DNA from: Orientallactaga sibirica
Lineage: Eukaryota; Chordata; Mammalia; Rodentia; Dipodidae
Length of the DNA: 64,000 bases
Direction: 5' to 3'
Assembly: GCA_036365145.1 (NCBI GenBank)
Contig: JAEOAD010000004.1
Span: forward strand, 54,248,001 to 54,312,000
Part shown: piece by piece, positions 24,060-38,022 of the stretch
How the letters are laid out: every line of letters starts with the position of its first letter
Numbering within the stretch: the first letter of the stretch is position 1
Notes under the pieces: model-generated
What the model was told of the DNA's origin: nothing
What the model saw: only the letters and a program-made list of their open reading frames with translations
The model's database searches: none
Program-made: the position numbers and the translations under genes

Positions 24060-26399
24060 TAGACATGATCTATGTTGTGGTTCTTCAAAGCATGTCGACC
24101 TACCTCTGGTAATTATGTCTTCAAGGCTACTTAAGGTTGCTTTCTCAATTTAGAGAATTTAAGTAGAAAATAAGTATGATCTGAATAAGTCACTTAAATA
24201 GTATGTACACTTTTCAGAGTGCTTAAATAGAAATTGTTATCTATTACAAAGTGATTGAAAAGTTGAAATTTAATGCATAGTTAGTTCATACTATATAACT
24301 ACAAAATCAATCTCAACACAATTTTTAAAGGAAAATTTATATGGAATCTCAAATATGAGGATACAAAATGTATGTATGGAAGATGTTTATGTTCACTATT
24401 GCAAATCTATACCTGAGTGATTTTGCTTGGTTATATGAATTAAAGTGCTTCTGTTTTTTATAAGGCATGTTTGTTTGGAATCCTGTTAAAGTACAGATGT
24501 GCCTGTCTTTGTGGACAGTTTTGCTTCTATTGTTTGCTTAGACATGGCTCATTCTTATAGGACTTTGGTATCTTTAGTGTTAAGAACAAAATTGCCATCA
24601 GTTTAAATTGATGTGGAAAACATGAAGCCATGGGCTAAAATATTTTCTTTTTTTCAAGAAAAAAAATGATGAATTTAAATGATTTGGGAGATTGTCAAGG
24701 TACAGTCATACTTACTTCTTTGAATGTAAAAACTTGTGGGTTTGTTACTAGTTTGTGTGCATTGAATAGACTTTTCCAAACCTTTTGATTTTATTCACAT
24801 GATAACTGTAAATTCAGTCAGAACTAATGAACTTCAAATGCTTTGATAGTCTTTTATTGATCAGGAACTTTTTATTTATAAAATCACAAAGAAGAATTTA
24901 AAAAGTCACCAATAATTTCAATAATTTATTTTTTAAAATTTGCTTTATTCTTTTTCCACAGAGATCATTTACTTTTGGTAGTTTGTTGGTTTCTTAGTTT
25001 TATTTTGTAAACACTTCTTTATTTTTTCTTAACTCAGCAATCTACTCCAATATAAATCATGTAATGAATGCAATGTGAAAGTTAACAATAGTTAAGATAG
25101 TTGGTTTCTACATTTTTCATAATGAAACAGCAAAAAAAAAAAAAAAAAAAGGGAGGGGACAAAGCATTGTTTCTGAAATGACCTAGTGGCTTCCTAAGCA
25201 GTTTAAATCCAGGGTCAATTCAGTGAGTCCACAATGATGCAGTGCTCTGGGCTTTGTGGTCTTTGGGAAGCAGCACTTCCTCACGCTTTCAATCTTTGAT
25301 GTGATAGTGCTAGGTACATTCAACTTGCTGCTTATGAGAATGTCAATTCTTAAAAACCCACTTATTTTCAGTAGAAATATTTGACAGCCCTTCCTTTGAG
25401 AATTCTATTTTACAGTTTAAGTCATTATTGCATAAATCATTCTTGGCAGCTGTGAATATTGCTTGAGGTGATAAAGCTGTAAATCTTTTGACATAAAACT
25501 CTAATTATACAAAACTATAATTATGCTGAGGCTTATATAAAGATGGGTATTTACTTTAATAGTATGATACATTCATATTATAAAACAACTTTTGGGTGAG
25601 CAGTCATTGAATGATAACAAAAACTTCTGTTATTACCTAGGTTATAGTTTGTAGATAGTGGGAACAAGGAAAAAGTAAATAAAATAATCTCTTAGATATT
25701 CCTGCTTTACTTTATCATTCATCTGGTTTGGAATGTATCATGGGACAGAAATTTGAAGATCTCATTTCCTTTAATCGTATTTGGGCGTGTAATTTCAGTT
25801 ACCAAATAATTTTAAATATCTAGAAAACCAAAGTAAATTTCTTCAGGATAAACAAAGGCTTTATTCAGAAGGAATTCAGCACCTAACATTTGTGTGTTTT
25901 AGAGTCATACTTGTCTTGTAATTTTGGTGTCATGCTTTTTCTAAACACCATAGTGATTTTGTTTAAAAATCAGGAATATGTAATACTCTTACCTTACCTT
26001 TGTGCTGCTTTAAAATGATGGAGGGATAACAAGTGTCTGATCCAGACAAGGATCAACACTGTTTCAAAGGTAACATTTGATTCCTCTGAACCTAGAAGTT
26101 GTCTTAGTTTATGAAGATGGTGGTCTCTCACCTCTGAAATTATTTATAAAGAGCTTCTAAAAAGTGCTGCTTGGTGTATAAGGCTGAAGACATATCCTGT
26201 ATGCCACCTCTCTGAAAGGTGACATTTTCAGCACTACAGGAGAAAGGAGATGCAAGGGAAGATATGACTCGTCTTGTGTTGAGACATTTATATGATAGAG
26301 TGTCTAACACTCAATTGCGTCTTCTGAAGCACAGATGTTTCCATGAAGTTTTTCTAAACAAAATGTTAATAAGTGAGGTATAAAGTACAGAAACATTCT
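24060..26399. other. Intronic AT-rich unique DNA
   Basis: No named repeat apart from an A-run at 25132-25150. No coding signal. It includes fairly ordinary sequence that could hold conserved non-coding elements, which cannot be judged without alignment. Confidence 0.45.
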
Positions 26400-26632
26400 T
26401 TTAATATGGAGAACGATTTGGGTCAATTACCACTCCTTTCTATTCCCCAGCATTATACACAGAGTCATTGCCTCTCCCACATAACTGATGGCTACCCCCA
26501 TAAGGCAAGACCCACATTACCCATGCAGGGAGGACAGGGAGAAGGCTAACGATGGTACCATCATGTCTACATAAATACTATATACATAACTAATAAAAAT
26601 TAGATTAAAAAAGAAAAAAAAAAAAAGGAAAC
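26400..26632 (+). mobile_element. Rodent L1 3' end with poly-A
   Basis: It ends GATGGTACCATCATGTC, TACATAACTAATAAAAATTA, then GATTAAAAAAG and an A-run. This matches in arrangement the reverse-strand L1 end at 17792-17880. The 5' boundary is uncertain. Confidence 0.55.
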
Positions 26633-27539
26633 TGCCCATGCGTACTTTTTCTTAACCATTTGTAACTTGTACACAATAATGACTTCTTAAAGAATCAATG
26701 CAGCTCAGTTAAAATTTTAGTTATACTAACATGGCTATTATAATAGATTTACATAAGCTATATGGCACATAACACATTCTTGGATTGTGTAGTAGAGATA
26801 CAGATGGTAGTTTTAGAGACAAAAATAGGAATATATTTTGTGTGTGTATAATTTAAGCAATAGGGAAGACTTCCAAGGAATATGTTGCCTAGCATTTGTT
26901 TTAGTGGCACTTTAACTCTTGTCTATATTTTCTCGTGTTTGATTCAATAGGATATTGTAACAAGTCATTCTAAAATTCATTTTGGTTCACAGACCTAAAT
27001 TGTATAACATTTCATGTATTCTGGACTTACTTTTGAACAGTTGTCCCCATTGGTAAAATAAACATTGTCAAGAAACAGCCATGCCCACAATGTGAAATTT
27101 TTATTTCATTATTGTCCCAAGTGAAGCAAAAGCATCCTGGAAATGACAGGGAGCTTGGTCCATTAGTTCTTGTGTACCACTCTCTAGCTCCATACCTGTA
27201 AGCTTCATGGTAAGAAGACAAGACAATGTTTTCTGTTGGTCTCAGAGAGAATTGTGTTATTATTTTTATACCCAAAGGACTTGAGAAGACCAGTCTGAAG
27301 TCATCTGCATAGAGTATGCGAAGTAAGAGCAACTTAGTTTTCTGGATTCTAAGAGGCTGTGTTTGGTCTGTTGTTTGCTATAAATAATTAATTGCTACCA
27401 GCAAGCTACCAAGTTGACAACTGCAGGGAAATGGCAGGTGTAGTATGGATTGCTGAGGCACCACCATTCATTTGACCATCTGAACCAGAAAGTGGAGAGT
27501 TATTTCTGTTTACCTGTCTCCAATTTCTTAAAACATTTG

Positions 27540-27727
27540 ATCTGGAGAGATGGATTAGCAGATAAAGCACTTGCCTGCAAAGCCAAAGGACCCAGGTTTG
27601 ATTCCCCAGTACCCATGTAAGCCAGAAGCACAAAGTGACACGTGTGTGGAGCTCATTTGCAGTGGGTGGAAGCCCTGGCCTATTCTTTCTCTGTGTGTCT
27701 CAAATAAATGAATAAATCTTAAAAAAC
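27540..27727 (+). mobile_element. tRNA-derived SINE
   Basis: TCTGGAGAGATGGATTAGCA head, GGTTTGATTCCCCAGTACCC B-box region, and an AAATAAATGAATAAATC tail. A 10-bp target duplication, AAAACATTTG, lies at 27530-27539 and 27728-27737. Confidence 0.9.
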
Positions 27728-27917
27728 AAAACATTTGTAAACATATCTTTTACAATTCTAACTTCTTCATCCACTACCAAATATTCTGCTACTCTAATTA
27801 AAGTATATTTGATAGATTTTTATTACTACAGAAGTCTCCCATTTTCCTCCATCTCGAATTTGTTCTTCACAATGCTGTCACAGGTATTCTGCTGAAATAT
27901 AAATGCTTTACACTACT

Positions 27918-28132
27918 TTTAAAATATTTTATTTATGTGAGAGAGAGAGACAGAGAGAGAGAGAAAGGGGCAGAGGGAGAAAATGAACGGGTTCACCAGG
28001 GCTTCCAGTCACTGTAAACGAACTCCAGATGCAAGTGCCACCATGTGCATTTTGCTTTACATTGGTACTGGGAATTCGAACCTGGGTCCTTTGCTGGTAA
28101 GCATCATAACTGCTAATCCTTCTTTCCAGCCC
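27918..28132 (-). mobile_element. tRNA-derived SINE, reverse orientation
   Basis: Left TTTTAAAATATTTTATTTAT tail complement and GAGAGA tract, body TCACCAGGGCTTCCAGTCAC, right end CTAATCCTTCTTTCCAGCCC. Confidence 0.88.
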
Positions 28133-29491
28133 AGCACACTAATTTTTGAAGCCAAATATAAATGTAAATGAATTGTCAGATCACACACAGTTTTTCCAAG
28201 ATAGAGCCTAAATTCTCAGCAGCTTTGCCTTACTGTGTCATATCTTGGCCTAAAAATCCTTTTTTGACTTGTAAAATCTCTTAGAAAACAGTTATAGGCT
28301 TCTTTGTAGGATTCTTGGTGGCTTTCCAGATAAAATTTACTTTGTTTTTCAAGTTTGGTTTTGGATTTAGTGGAACCATGCTAGATTCTCAGCTTTGTCA
28401 ACACCAAGGTGAAGAGGACCAAATTTACTTTCTTGGTGTCTTAATTTCTATTCCTCATATATATTACACATAACATCTCTTTGTCAATGCTGAGTAATTG
28501 TTCTGAGTACAAGACAAAGTATAACATTATTTATGATATGTTTTCTTTTGTTTCCCACAATATGCTCAGTAAATGTGAATTTGTTAGATATATTAGCAAA
28601 TTTGTTTCCTCTACAAATCTTATGTTCCAATTATAGTTGATTGCTAAGAGGTTTTTTTTTTTTTTTAATAATGCAGTATAATGCGTCCAAGGTTTTAATC
28701 ACCCCTCAGAAGTTTTCTTGTATCCCAAATAAATAGTCCAAAATGTGGACTAGTAAATGTGTTTTCCTTCCTTCTGCTTCTCACCCTACAGAAATAATAA
28801 TCACCATTCCAAATACAGATCAGGACTGAACACTCTATAATATAATCTTTTTTACTTTAATTAAAATTCTATGCCAACTCAAATTATGGTTGGGGGAAGC
28901 CCCGGTGATTGTTCATTTAAAACAGTTATGTTTGTGTACACATTTGTCTCTTATGGTTTTTATTGTTGATAGAATGTCTCATACTACTCTGTGTTCAGGA
29001 AAGTGGTAAAATTGGTGGTGGCTGGTTCTTGATGGGCAGAAATCGTTAGGAAGAATGAAATGTTTTCCATCCTTAGCTGCCTCAGTTTTCACAATGTTCT
29101 CCAACACTGGCTTTGAGAAACATGTTTGCATTCCAGACAAGTTGAAATAGCTATCACCTCTCATACAGATCACTGATTTCAATGTTCAAAATATTCTTTT
29201 AGATTCTGTTCAGTATAACCTGCACTAATAACAGAAGATTATGGGAATAATAACAGAAACTGTGTGATAGGATTTCAAAAAGTTGAATTTATTCATTTGT
29301 TAAAATTGTTTACCAGTTATTTTGCTACAGTTAAGAATTTAATATATATAATTTCTCTTGTTTATTAGTTTCAATAATTAATGTGCTAATTATGAGTAGC
29401 TTATGCCATCTAAAAATACATGACAACTAATCACCTTTCTTAGCCTTGAAATAGAAATATGAATAATCAGTGGTTTAGCAAGGTTCTATAT
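28133..29491. other. Intronic unique DNA
   Basis: No recognised element apart from a T-run at about 28652-28665. The minus-strand frame at 28979-29182 has no recognisable domain. Confidence 0.45.
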
Positions 29492-29671
29492 TTTTTTAAT
29501 TTTATTATTATTATTTGTTTATTTATTTGGTTTCTCAAGGTAGGGTCATGCTCTAGCCCATGCTAACCTGGAATTCACTATGTAGTCTTAGGATGACCTG
29601 GAACTCTCTGTGATCCTCCTACCTCTGCTTCTCAAGTGATGGGATTGAAGGTGTGTACCACCATGCCCAGC
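29492..29671 (-). mobile_element. B1 SINE
   Basis: T-rich (ATT)n tail complement, CTCAAGGTAGGGTCATGCTC, GATCCTCCTACCTCTGCTTC, ending TACCACCATGCCCAGCC. Confidence 0.92.
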
Positions 29672-29684
29672 CTTCTGATAGGAT

Positions 29685-30025
29685 ATTGTAGTTACTTTCT
29701 CATTACTGGGACAAAGCACATGACCAAAATCATTTGATGAGAAGAAAGTTTTATTTGGGCTTGAGGTCTAGATAGGAAGCTCCATGATAGCAAGGAACAG
29801 CATGGTATGAGCAGAGGATGGCATCACCTCTGCCACTGCAGGTGGAAAATAGCAGTAGGAAATTGAGCTGAATTCTGGCAAGGGGTAGATGGCTATTACA
29901 CCCCTAAGCCTGTCCCCCAAAACACACCTCCTCCACCAAGGCTCCACCTACCAAAATGCCACCAGCTGGGAACCAAACATTCAGAACACATGTCTATGGC
30001 GGACATCTGATTCAAATTACCACAT
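29685..30025 (-). mobile_element. LTR-like rodent repeat (RMER-type), reverse orientation
   Basis: It begins TTACTTTCTCATTACTGGGA, with AGTTTTATTTGGGCTTGAGG (complement of the CCAAATAAAACT polyadenylation region). It ends with GGCGGACATCTGATTCAAAT and TACCACA. It belongs to the same family as 80-475 and 62827-63120. The plus-strand frame at 29889-30095 is embedded in it and is not a gene. Confidence 0.55.
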
Positions 30026-30251
30026 GGGGCATCCACAGATCAATGAAAGGAAGAATTTGTCCATATGTTCTTATACATTCATAGGCAAGTGTTAAACTAA
30101 TCTTAGCCTTCTATGCATTTTCTTAAATCCCTGTATTAAAGAACTTATAAATCCTCATAATTAGTCTGAGAATTGTTTCTGCTGTTATTCTCCATACACT
30201 ACTAATAACCTCATCATTACACTAGTCTTCTAATGTGGTTAATTCTTCATG

Positions 30252-30379
30252 TCCCTTCCTTCCTTCCTTCCTTCCTTCCTTCCTTCCTTCCTTCCTTCCT
30301 TCCTTCCTTCCTTCCTTCCTTCCTTCCTTCCCTTCCTTCCTTCCTTCCTTCCTTCCTTCCTTCCTTCCTTCCTTCCTCC
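30252..30379 (+). repeat. (TTCC)n microsatellite
   Basis: About 30 CCTT units with one slip (TTCCCTTCC near 30330), ending in CCTCCCTCCTCCTCC. The KEGR-repeat frame on the minus strand is an artefact of it. Confidence 0.96.
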
Positions 30380-31194
30380 CTCCTCCTCCTTCTTCTTTAA
30401 TCTAGAAACCCTAAACCATTGATTGAGATTGTGAAACCTGTATGATGTCAGAAAACACTTCATCAGTCATGGTCTGTTATAGGATTTCAATACCAGAGCA
30501 AGGACCTCATATCTCTTCTCTCTGTGTCACTGTCAAAGTGATTTAATTCCAGTACTGAAAAACTAGGAAATGCAGAAGGAAATAGAAAATAGAAACCTAT
30601 AACTTTCTAACTAGTGATATCCACTGAAAAAAAATTATGACATGTATTCTGTTTATAGTAATCTATATAAATATACTTGTGGGAGGGCATATGGGCATTT
30701 TAAAACAAGTGTAGAATGACATTATACTTTTATTTTTAATACACCGCTTGCTTTCCTCACTGATAAATCTATACTAGATTAATTTAATTATTACATAATA
30801 TTTTCATATGGACAGACCAGAAGTTATTATATATATTTCACTTAACTAGAGAATTATCAAAATATCTAATTATGGAACACTTCACAATTTCCAACATTTC
30901 ACAATTATAAAAAAATGCCAAGAGACTTCATATCCATCTTGCTCACTTGTACTCTTGTTTCCTTTCTGTGTGTGTAAATGTATATACATTATATTTTATA
31001 GTTATGTATCTTATAACTTGTGATAAAACTGCATCTGTATTTAAAAATTGATGAATTTTTGGTACTTTAAAAATATTTACTCTAAAAGGAAATGTTATTT
31101 CATATATATAATAAAACTTGGTATTTTCTTTAGTTTCCTTAGTAAAAAAGGTACCCTAGTGCCTAATCACTAAATCTAATCCTAAATATTTATT

Positions 31195-31436
31195 TTTAAT
31201 TCTTTTTAAAATTTTGTTTATTTGCATTTATTTATTTGAGAGCAACAGACACAGAGAGAAAGAGGCAGAGAGAGAGAGAATGGGTGCAGGAGGGCCTCCA
31301 GCCACTGCAAACGAACTCCAGTTGCATGTGCCACCTTGTGCATCAGGCTTATGTGGGTACTGGGGAATTGAGCCTTGAACTGTTGTCCTTAGGCTTCACA
31401 GGCAAGTGCTTAACCACTAAGCCATCTCTCTAGCCC
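31195..31436 (-). mobile_element. tRNA-derived SINE, reverse orientation
   Basis: Complete reverse copy: TTATTTATTTGAGAGCAACA, GGGCCTCCAGCCACTGCAAA, TTAACCACTAAGCCATCTCT. The perfect 14-bp target duplication CCTAAATATTTATT lies at 31181-31194 and 31437-31450. Confidence 0.95.
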
Positions 31437-31450
31437 CCTAAATATTTATT

Positions 31451-33349
31451 GGAAAACATATGTAGAAAAAACTTGTTTACTTATTTATGAACACTAAGGC
31501 TGAGAATTATCCCTATCAGGAAACAATGAGACCCTTCTTAACAGCTGATTGGCTGGCTGGACACCCTCTTACACAGCAGAGCCACTCTTTCAAAAACTGC
31601 TCTGTATTCTTGAAGTTTACTTGGGTAATTTGCCAGCAATTTAATGTCTCAAAATCAGAGACTAGTCCTAATTTGTTACTAATTAATTTTCCATTTGCAA
31701 GTTTAGGCACTTATTTGAACTTTGTCTCTTTTCTATATGAAATAGTGGTATTTTTAACTTCTTTCTTATATGTATATAAATTATGATTAACAATATGAGC
31801 AGTGAAATGAAATTTTTATTCAGTGTTTTATTGTGAAAGTGTACATTTTGTATAACAATGTAAAATTTTGCTCAGATACAAAGTGGTGGCCATAAGATAT
31901 AGTAAATTTATGGAAAATAAATATCCTCTAGAATACCATAGAACAGAAGTAAATATATTTATACTATATATTTATACTATACTTATACTATAAGTTACAT
32001 CAAGTGCTGCAAACTACACAGAGATGTGTAAGAAAAAAAACATAAGCAACAGAAACTCAACATTGTGTAGATAAACTACCAACTTTATTCAAAAATTCCA
32101 ATTAAAAAAAAACATTGAAAGAATATAGGGAAAGTTCACTCTTTCTGCGCTGTCTTCTTTAACCAAACATGCAGAGCTCAGGTAATCTTATCTTTCCAGC
32201 TATGACTAAAGGCTCAGGTCTTCCCTCCAGGTGTTCTGCATAATGAATGTCACTTAACCAAGGCTTAGTAGAATTTATGGATTCCCAGATTGCTGTTCTC
32301 AGAATTTTCTTCCTAAATGAAGAACTACACTGAAATGTCACTAATGATGTTCAACTTCCATGGTCCCATTAGCCAGCACCTATTCAGTTCACATTCTAAA
32401 ATTGCAGGGCTTGTTTCTTCACAGTTCAAGATTCTAGAGTGAACAGAAGGTATCCTGCTGAAATTTCATACCTACCAACATCATTATTTCAAATATATTC
32501 AGTGAAACACAAGTGTAGTGTTGATTATACTACAGTTAATTTTAATTACTGGCTTGTTTAAGGATGCCAATAATTTCCATGATGAATTTTCTTTGGCGAA
32601 TACTTCCTATTAAACAGTTGTTATAAATTAGTCTTCACATTTGAAAATGTGAGCAATGCTGCTTCCACTTTAAATGTCTTTGCCAAGGAAGATTTTTATA
32701 ATATCATCTTGGTTTTTCTTCAATATTAGAAAATCAATTAAAATGTCTTGGAGAGCTACAGCTCTGTTGCAGAAGACAGGATCTCAAGTATAAAAAGAGA
32801 GACAAAAGTAGATTCATAAGTACTTATTATGTGATACTTGAGGAATCTCCAGTATCGTACTTAAATGCAAAGAATGACAAATGAAACCCACACTTTTAAC
32901 TATTTGAGTTGCATAAAAAGTACTGGAAAAGACCAACAAAACAAATATCCTAGGTATTTCTTTTTCATCGAATTAAATGCTCCTTGCGTTTACCTCTTAA
33001 AGCATTTTAATAAATGTGAATTCAAAACACTAGAAATTGACTTTTATAGCAATGATTAGAAAGTCCCTCTTTGCACTCATCCCACTGTTCCAGAGTGAAA
33101 ATGACCTGCCCATTCCTTTTCCCCATTCCAGATTAGCCATAACCCAGGTTTAAAGTCAGATCCCAAAATTTTGCTTTCTGTTCATTTTCTTCATTCCTTC
33201 ATTTACATTTATGTATGTATATATATCTTGCGAATGAGTTCAAATATTTTGCTAAATTATCTCAAGGAATTTATGTGCAATTTTATAATAGAAAATAATT
33301 AAATGATAGAGTATATTTTGAGTAGTTTAATATTAATAATGACTATCCA
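31451..33349. other. Intronic unique DNA
   Basis: AT-rich, with a short TATTTATACTATA tandem near 31957-31995. Overlapping frames at 31487-31786 (+) and 31516-31710 (-) have no recognisable product. Confidence 0.45.
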
Positions 33350-33500
33350 TTATTGTGCACCTGAAATGGGTCCTTATTCTTCTAGAAATCTTCCTTTATG
33401 AGAAGATCTTTAATAACCAAAGAAGTAGATATTTTATTCTCCCTATTTTGCAGATTAAAACATGAATGTGTACAAGGCTACACAGGCTTACAAAACAGTC
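33350..33500 (-). mobile_element. Possible MIR remnant
   Basis: TTTTATTCTCCCTATTTTGC, AGATTAAAACATGAATGTG and AAGGCTACACAGGCTTACAA follow the order of a reverse-strand MIR (the pyrimidine-rich ATTTTACAGATGAGG-type block, then the AGGTCACACAGC-type block). It is highly diverged, as expected for a mammal-wide element. Confidence 0.45.
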
Positions 33501-35639
33501 ACCATCTTACCAATTCTTGTTTTCTTTCAATGCTTGTACTTGGAGCTCACTGCCCCACCTCAGCCCATCCTCTTTAATATAGGGGCAACATAATATAAAC
33601 TACAGATCTGCAGAGTGAAATATTAATGTGACAGAAAAGGGTGAAACAAATTTTGATTATTTATATTTATATATTTTAAATTTGGAATCTTATAATCTTT
33701 TATTTCCCTTTATTATAATTATATGAAAACCTGCCTTTTCTCATGCAGGACACTAGGGTCTGTATCTGTTTAGTATTTCAATCATATTTTCCTTTGGAAA
33801 AGGCAGGAAAATACTATAAAGTTCTTATGTTTCCAGTTCACCACAGGGTTTAGCAACCATTATAACATATAACATATAACGTAACATTATAAACATTATA
33901 ACATGATGATCTATTGATATATGAATTCTGAAGGCTTTTAGAAATCATTTAAATTTACCTTGGTTCCCACAATATTTACAGAGAGTGGCAATTCCCAAAA
34001 TTATTTCTCTAAATCACTGACAGAATTAAAATGTGAAACAAACTTCCTTAACCATCAGAATTTGATTGGTCGCCTGCTTTTTGGATACGGTGGTGGATGA
34101 GAGATGCTAAAGAAGGAGCCAAGCATAGGGATTCAGATTCTGAGACTAAAATGACATGTTGGCTCTAAATTCTGAGCATGCACATCAAAGTAACCTTCCA
34201 CAGATTACCAAATTCTCAGCCCATAGTTGCATCATCAGTAACAATAGGACTATGATAAGTAATAGAATCTATTTTGTAACTAACTTATAGGACTAAATAT
34301 GTTCATGTTTCTAAAAGGTATAAAAGCAAATCTTGGTATCTAGTTAGTGAAGTATAAGAGTTAACACGTAAATACTGAAAAATGTAAAAAAAAATTTAGT
34401 CAAAGTCCATTTAAAAATTATATGCTTAATGACTCCCAAGTACAAAGGGAAATTTACAACCATATGTGTATCTCAGTAAAATATATGAACCCAATTCTGA
34501 TATTGGTAGGAAAAATAAAACTAGCTTGAGTTTTGAAAAAAGAATCTAATTCTGAGGTCTTTACCTGGAGATTGTCATCTTAATAAAATTCTGGATAATT
34601 TAATTTAATTTATCACTATTTTGAAATGCAGAGTCTCATTTAAAGCTCTGCTATCTTGAAAATATTAATGTCTAGAAACTTGGATTCTTATAATTTTTTG
34701 TGTATGCAGCTGTCTTTTAGCTATAGTATAGCCAATTCCACACACAATATTCCAGAAACCAGAGTGTTTGGAAGGAAATTTCCTAAATTGCTACAGTGAT
34801 GTGTAAGCTTAGTTCATTTCTCCATTGCCAGAATTCAGTGAGAATCAATATGAATCTTATTTACAGCAAAGATGTGGAAATAATTGAAACCTGTCTACTC
34901 ACAGAGCATATGTATATGCAAATCCGCACTTAGGAACACCATAGCTAAATGTGGCAATGTAACAGAGCACCCAAGAAGAAATTCTTTTTCAAATAAAAGG
35001 AGGACTTTTATTAAGGAATATAACAGAAGATCAGGAAAATCCAGGTTTGTTGAAGGCAAACTGAATGTTTGAACTTTAAGTAAAATCTATATTTAGCATT
35101 GTGTAGTAAAAATTTTTTTAAGGGATACTATTCTATAGTATATAATTCTTGAACATTGTTTAGGGATTTCCAAATGGATGAGATGAAAATGTAGCCACTC
35201 ATTCTTGCAATGCCTAAAATGCTTACTGTGTAGACAAAGACAGTATCTTGCAATCTGGAGAAATGAGTCAGAATTCCTCTAAAGAACACATTGCACCTGC
35301 TGACCTCTCTGAAAAGAGACTGCAAATGAATCCCTCTATAAATACCATGTTGGCGGTGGCTCTTAGTAAAAGGAATTAACCTTAACAGTTTTGTGAGTCT
35401 GAAAGGCAGCAATAGAGTTAAGGTAAAAGATTGAGCTCATTGCTGAATGCCAACAGTCTGTTAGAGGATGTCTTTGACTTTCAAAAGAATCTCAATCTTG
35501 TACTCTGCTGAAGAATGGGTGTGTAGTAGCAGATGCAGTGTCACCCCTGACCCCTGGCCCCAGTTTCTCCTTCAGGCTTTGGCTGTGTGCATTAGTATAT
35601 CTGTAGTCTTGTGATAAAATTATTCTTGCATAGTGTGTA
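33501..35639. other. Intronic unique DNA
   Basis: I recognise no repeat or gene. A short tandem of ATAACATATAAC type lies near 33860-33885. Frames at 34884-35072 (+) and 35128-35412 (-) look random. Confidence 0.45.
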
Positions 35640-35980
35640 AAGGTGGAGCTCTAGTGGTGGCTGAGTATAAAGTGCTTGCTTAATCAGCATGAGGGCACGT
35701 GTTTGGATCCACAGTTCCCATATAAAATGCCAGATCTAGTGGTGAACACCTGGAATCTCAGTGCTAGAGAGACAGAAAGAAGGATTCCTTGTGGTACAGT
35801 GACTAACTCATGTAACTGAATTGGTAATTTTTACATTTAGCAAGAAACTCTGTCTCAAATGATAAGGTAGAGAGTGATAGAGGAAGACACTAACATATAG
35901 TTCTGGCCACCATATGCACCTGCACATGCAGACACATGCACACACATAAACATGAAGACACATATAACACACAAAAAATG
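35640..35980 (+). mobile_element. B4/RSINE1-like composite SINE, old
   Basis: tRNA-like head TGGCTGAGTATAAAGTGCTT, B1-like middle AGTGGTGAACACCTGGAATC then TCAGTGCTAGAGAGACAGAAAG, a AAACTCTGTCTCAAA block, and a CA-rich tail (TGCACACACATAAACATG). Confidence 0.65.
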
Positions 35981-37063
35981 GTGTCTACTGTGTATTAAAT
36001 AGAAGGGACTTTTCCAAGAGTTGGGACTAAATTCTAGGAGAATGTTATCAGTATTCTAATAAAAACAACAAAGGATAAATGAATTAATTGATTCAGATTT
36101 TGTAATGCAAAGTCAGTCTACTAATTCTCCTAAGCTTATGTAGAAATTAATGTCACATTTCAAGAGGAACATGCAGATATCACAAAGTCAAAAAGAAAGA
36201 AAATAAAATTGTTTTATTTTCCCAGAGGGATGTTACATTAAAGTGGTATAGCAGACACACTCATATTTTATTTGCGTTTTTGTAGAGTCAGTACAAACAA
36301 GAAAAACGGAAGTCATCTTTTTCTGTGAAAATTGGCTTCGTAAACAAATCCAACTTTTGCAATTACAATCCAATAAGAAAAAAAATCCCTATGAATTACA
36401 ATAGATATAAATACCCTCCATTCCTTCTAGATTCAACTATCTTTTCCTTTTAAATTAGCCTTGGTTGTGGAGGTCATTTTACATAATGTTAGCAAGAATG
36501 TTAGCAAGAGGTCTAAGAAATTATAACTTACTCACGCTTATCTAATTTTGTGTTGGTTTATGATATCATTTGACACAATATTTGCTAAATAAAAGTTAAT
36601 GAAATAAACTATAGCCTGAAATACATTATAGTATAGAAATAATGTGGTACACAGAAGTTGCTACTATTGGGTTTGTCATATTTTAAACTTAAAATGTTTT
36701 CCCCCATTAACTAACTAAACTATGGAAGAAAAAAATAAAACAAAATTCACATGTTTAGTCAGGATTATTTTGATTCCTCATCTATTGTTAAAATTTAGTG
36801 ACAGGAAAGAAAGAGCAGCATATGAAATCCTTCACCTGGGAAGTACTTTTTATCCTCCATCTTGCATTTTTCTTCAGTGCTGTTGCAGGGATACATTATT
36901 CTTCCTCCAAACAATAAAAAGAAAATCAAGAGATTATACAAATCTTTGTAGCTCAAAAGTCTTTCAAATAACAGCAGGGGTAGAGCATGGATCTTGGGAA
37001 ACTAGAGGAAAGAACAACCCTGTGTCAACTTTGCAATTATCAATTCAATTAAAAAGCCAGTTG

Positions 37064-37212
37064 AGTCTTGCGTGGTGGCGCACACCTTTATTCTCAGCAT
37101 TCTGGAGGCAGAGGTAGGAGGATTGATGAGAGTTCAAGGCTACCCTAAGACTACATAGTGAATTCTAGGTCAGCCTGAGCTAGAGTGAGACCCTACTTTG
37201 GAAAAACAAAAA
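37064..37212 (+). mobile_element. B1 SINE
   Basis: GCGTGGTGGCGCACACCTTT, GGAGGCAGAGGTAGGAGGAT, TGAATTCTAGGTCAGCCTGA and a AAAAACAAAAAACAC tail. The 131-codon frame starting at 36722 runs into it and is not credible as a gene. Confidence 0.92.
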
Positions 37213-37972
37213 ACACAAGCCCACTTGAACAAAACAACCAGAGTAACAGAAGAATTGTGAAAAGTATGACAGTGAATGCCCCTTAATCTTTACACACATG
37301 CAAGTAGATTAGAAATTGCCACATTTGCTTTCTCTATGTCCATATTTGTTAGTGTGTGTGTGTGTTCATGTATGTGTGTTGCTTAATCCTTTGATTCATT
37401 ATTTCAATAAGCCAATTGAATTTACTTGCAGAAATGCTGCCCCCCATCCTTAAGTGTCTAAATACATTATCTCCTAAAAGTATCAAAATTGTTTTATATA
37501 ACTATATCTTAATTATGACATTTGGGAAATTATACAATGAATCAATACTATTAACTAATACAGATATAACATTAAACTTGGCCAATCATCCCTTATCATT
37601 CTTTCAAACAATTGTTTTTCATCATGCAGGATTTAAACTAGTATCTCATATTACAGTGGATTGTTCTGGCCTCTTTGTGTCCTCTAGGTCTGAATGACAT
37701 GCTGGGGTGTCCTGGATCTCATGACATGGATATTCTTTTAGGGAGGGAACAGGCTCATTATCTTATAGAATGTTCACTTTGGATTTGTTTGAGGAATCTT
37801 TGTAACATAATTCAAGTTGTAACTTTTGTTCATGTTTAATATGCAAATGGTGTCATTAATGTTCTTTATTAGTCATTACATGAAGCTTCTGATGTCGGTT
37901 TTTCCCACTATTAATAATATTTTTGATCCCTATTCTTTTACATATTTTGACAAGAATGGGTAATTATTTCTT

Positions 37973-37974
<2 letters not shown>

Positions 37975-38022
<48 letters not shown>

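Noticed and set aside
27027..27332. Minus-strand frame containing LYADD, similar to a reverse transcriptase YADD motif
   Set aside because: Only five residues match. The surrounding residues do not follow any RT domain order and no L1 ORF2 sequence flanks it.
30239..30463. KEGR-repeat frame on the minus strand
   Set aside because: It is a translation of the TTCC microsatellite.
36722..37117. Frame of 131 codons in intron 2
   Set aside because: No recognisable domain. It ends inside a B1 SINE and has the composition of random AT-rich DNA.
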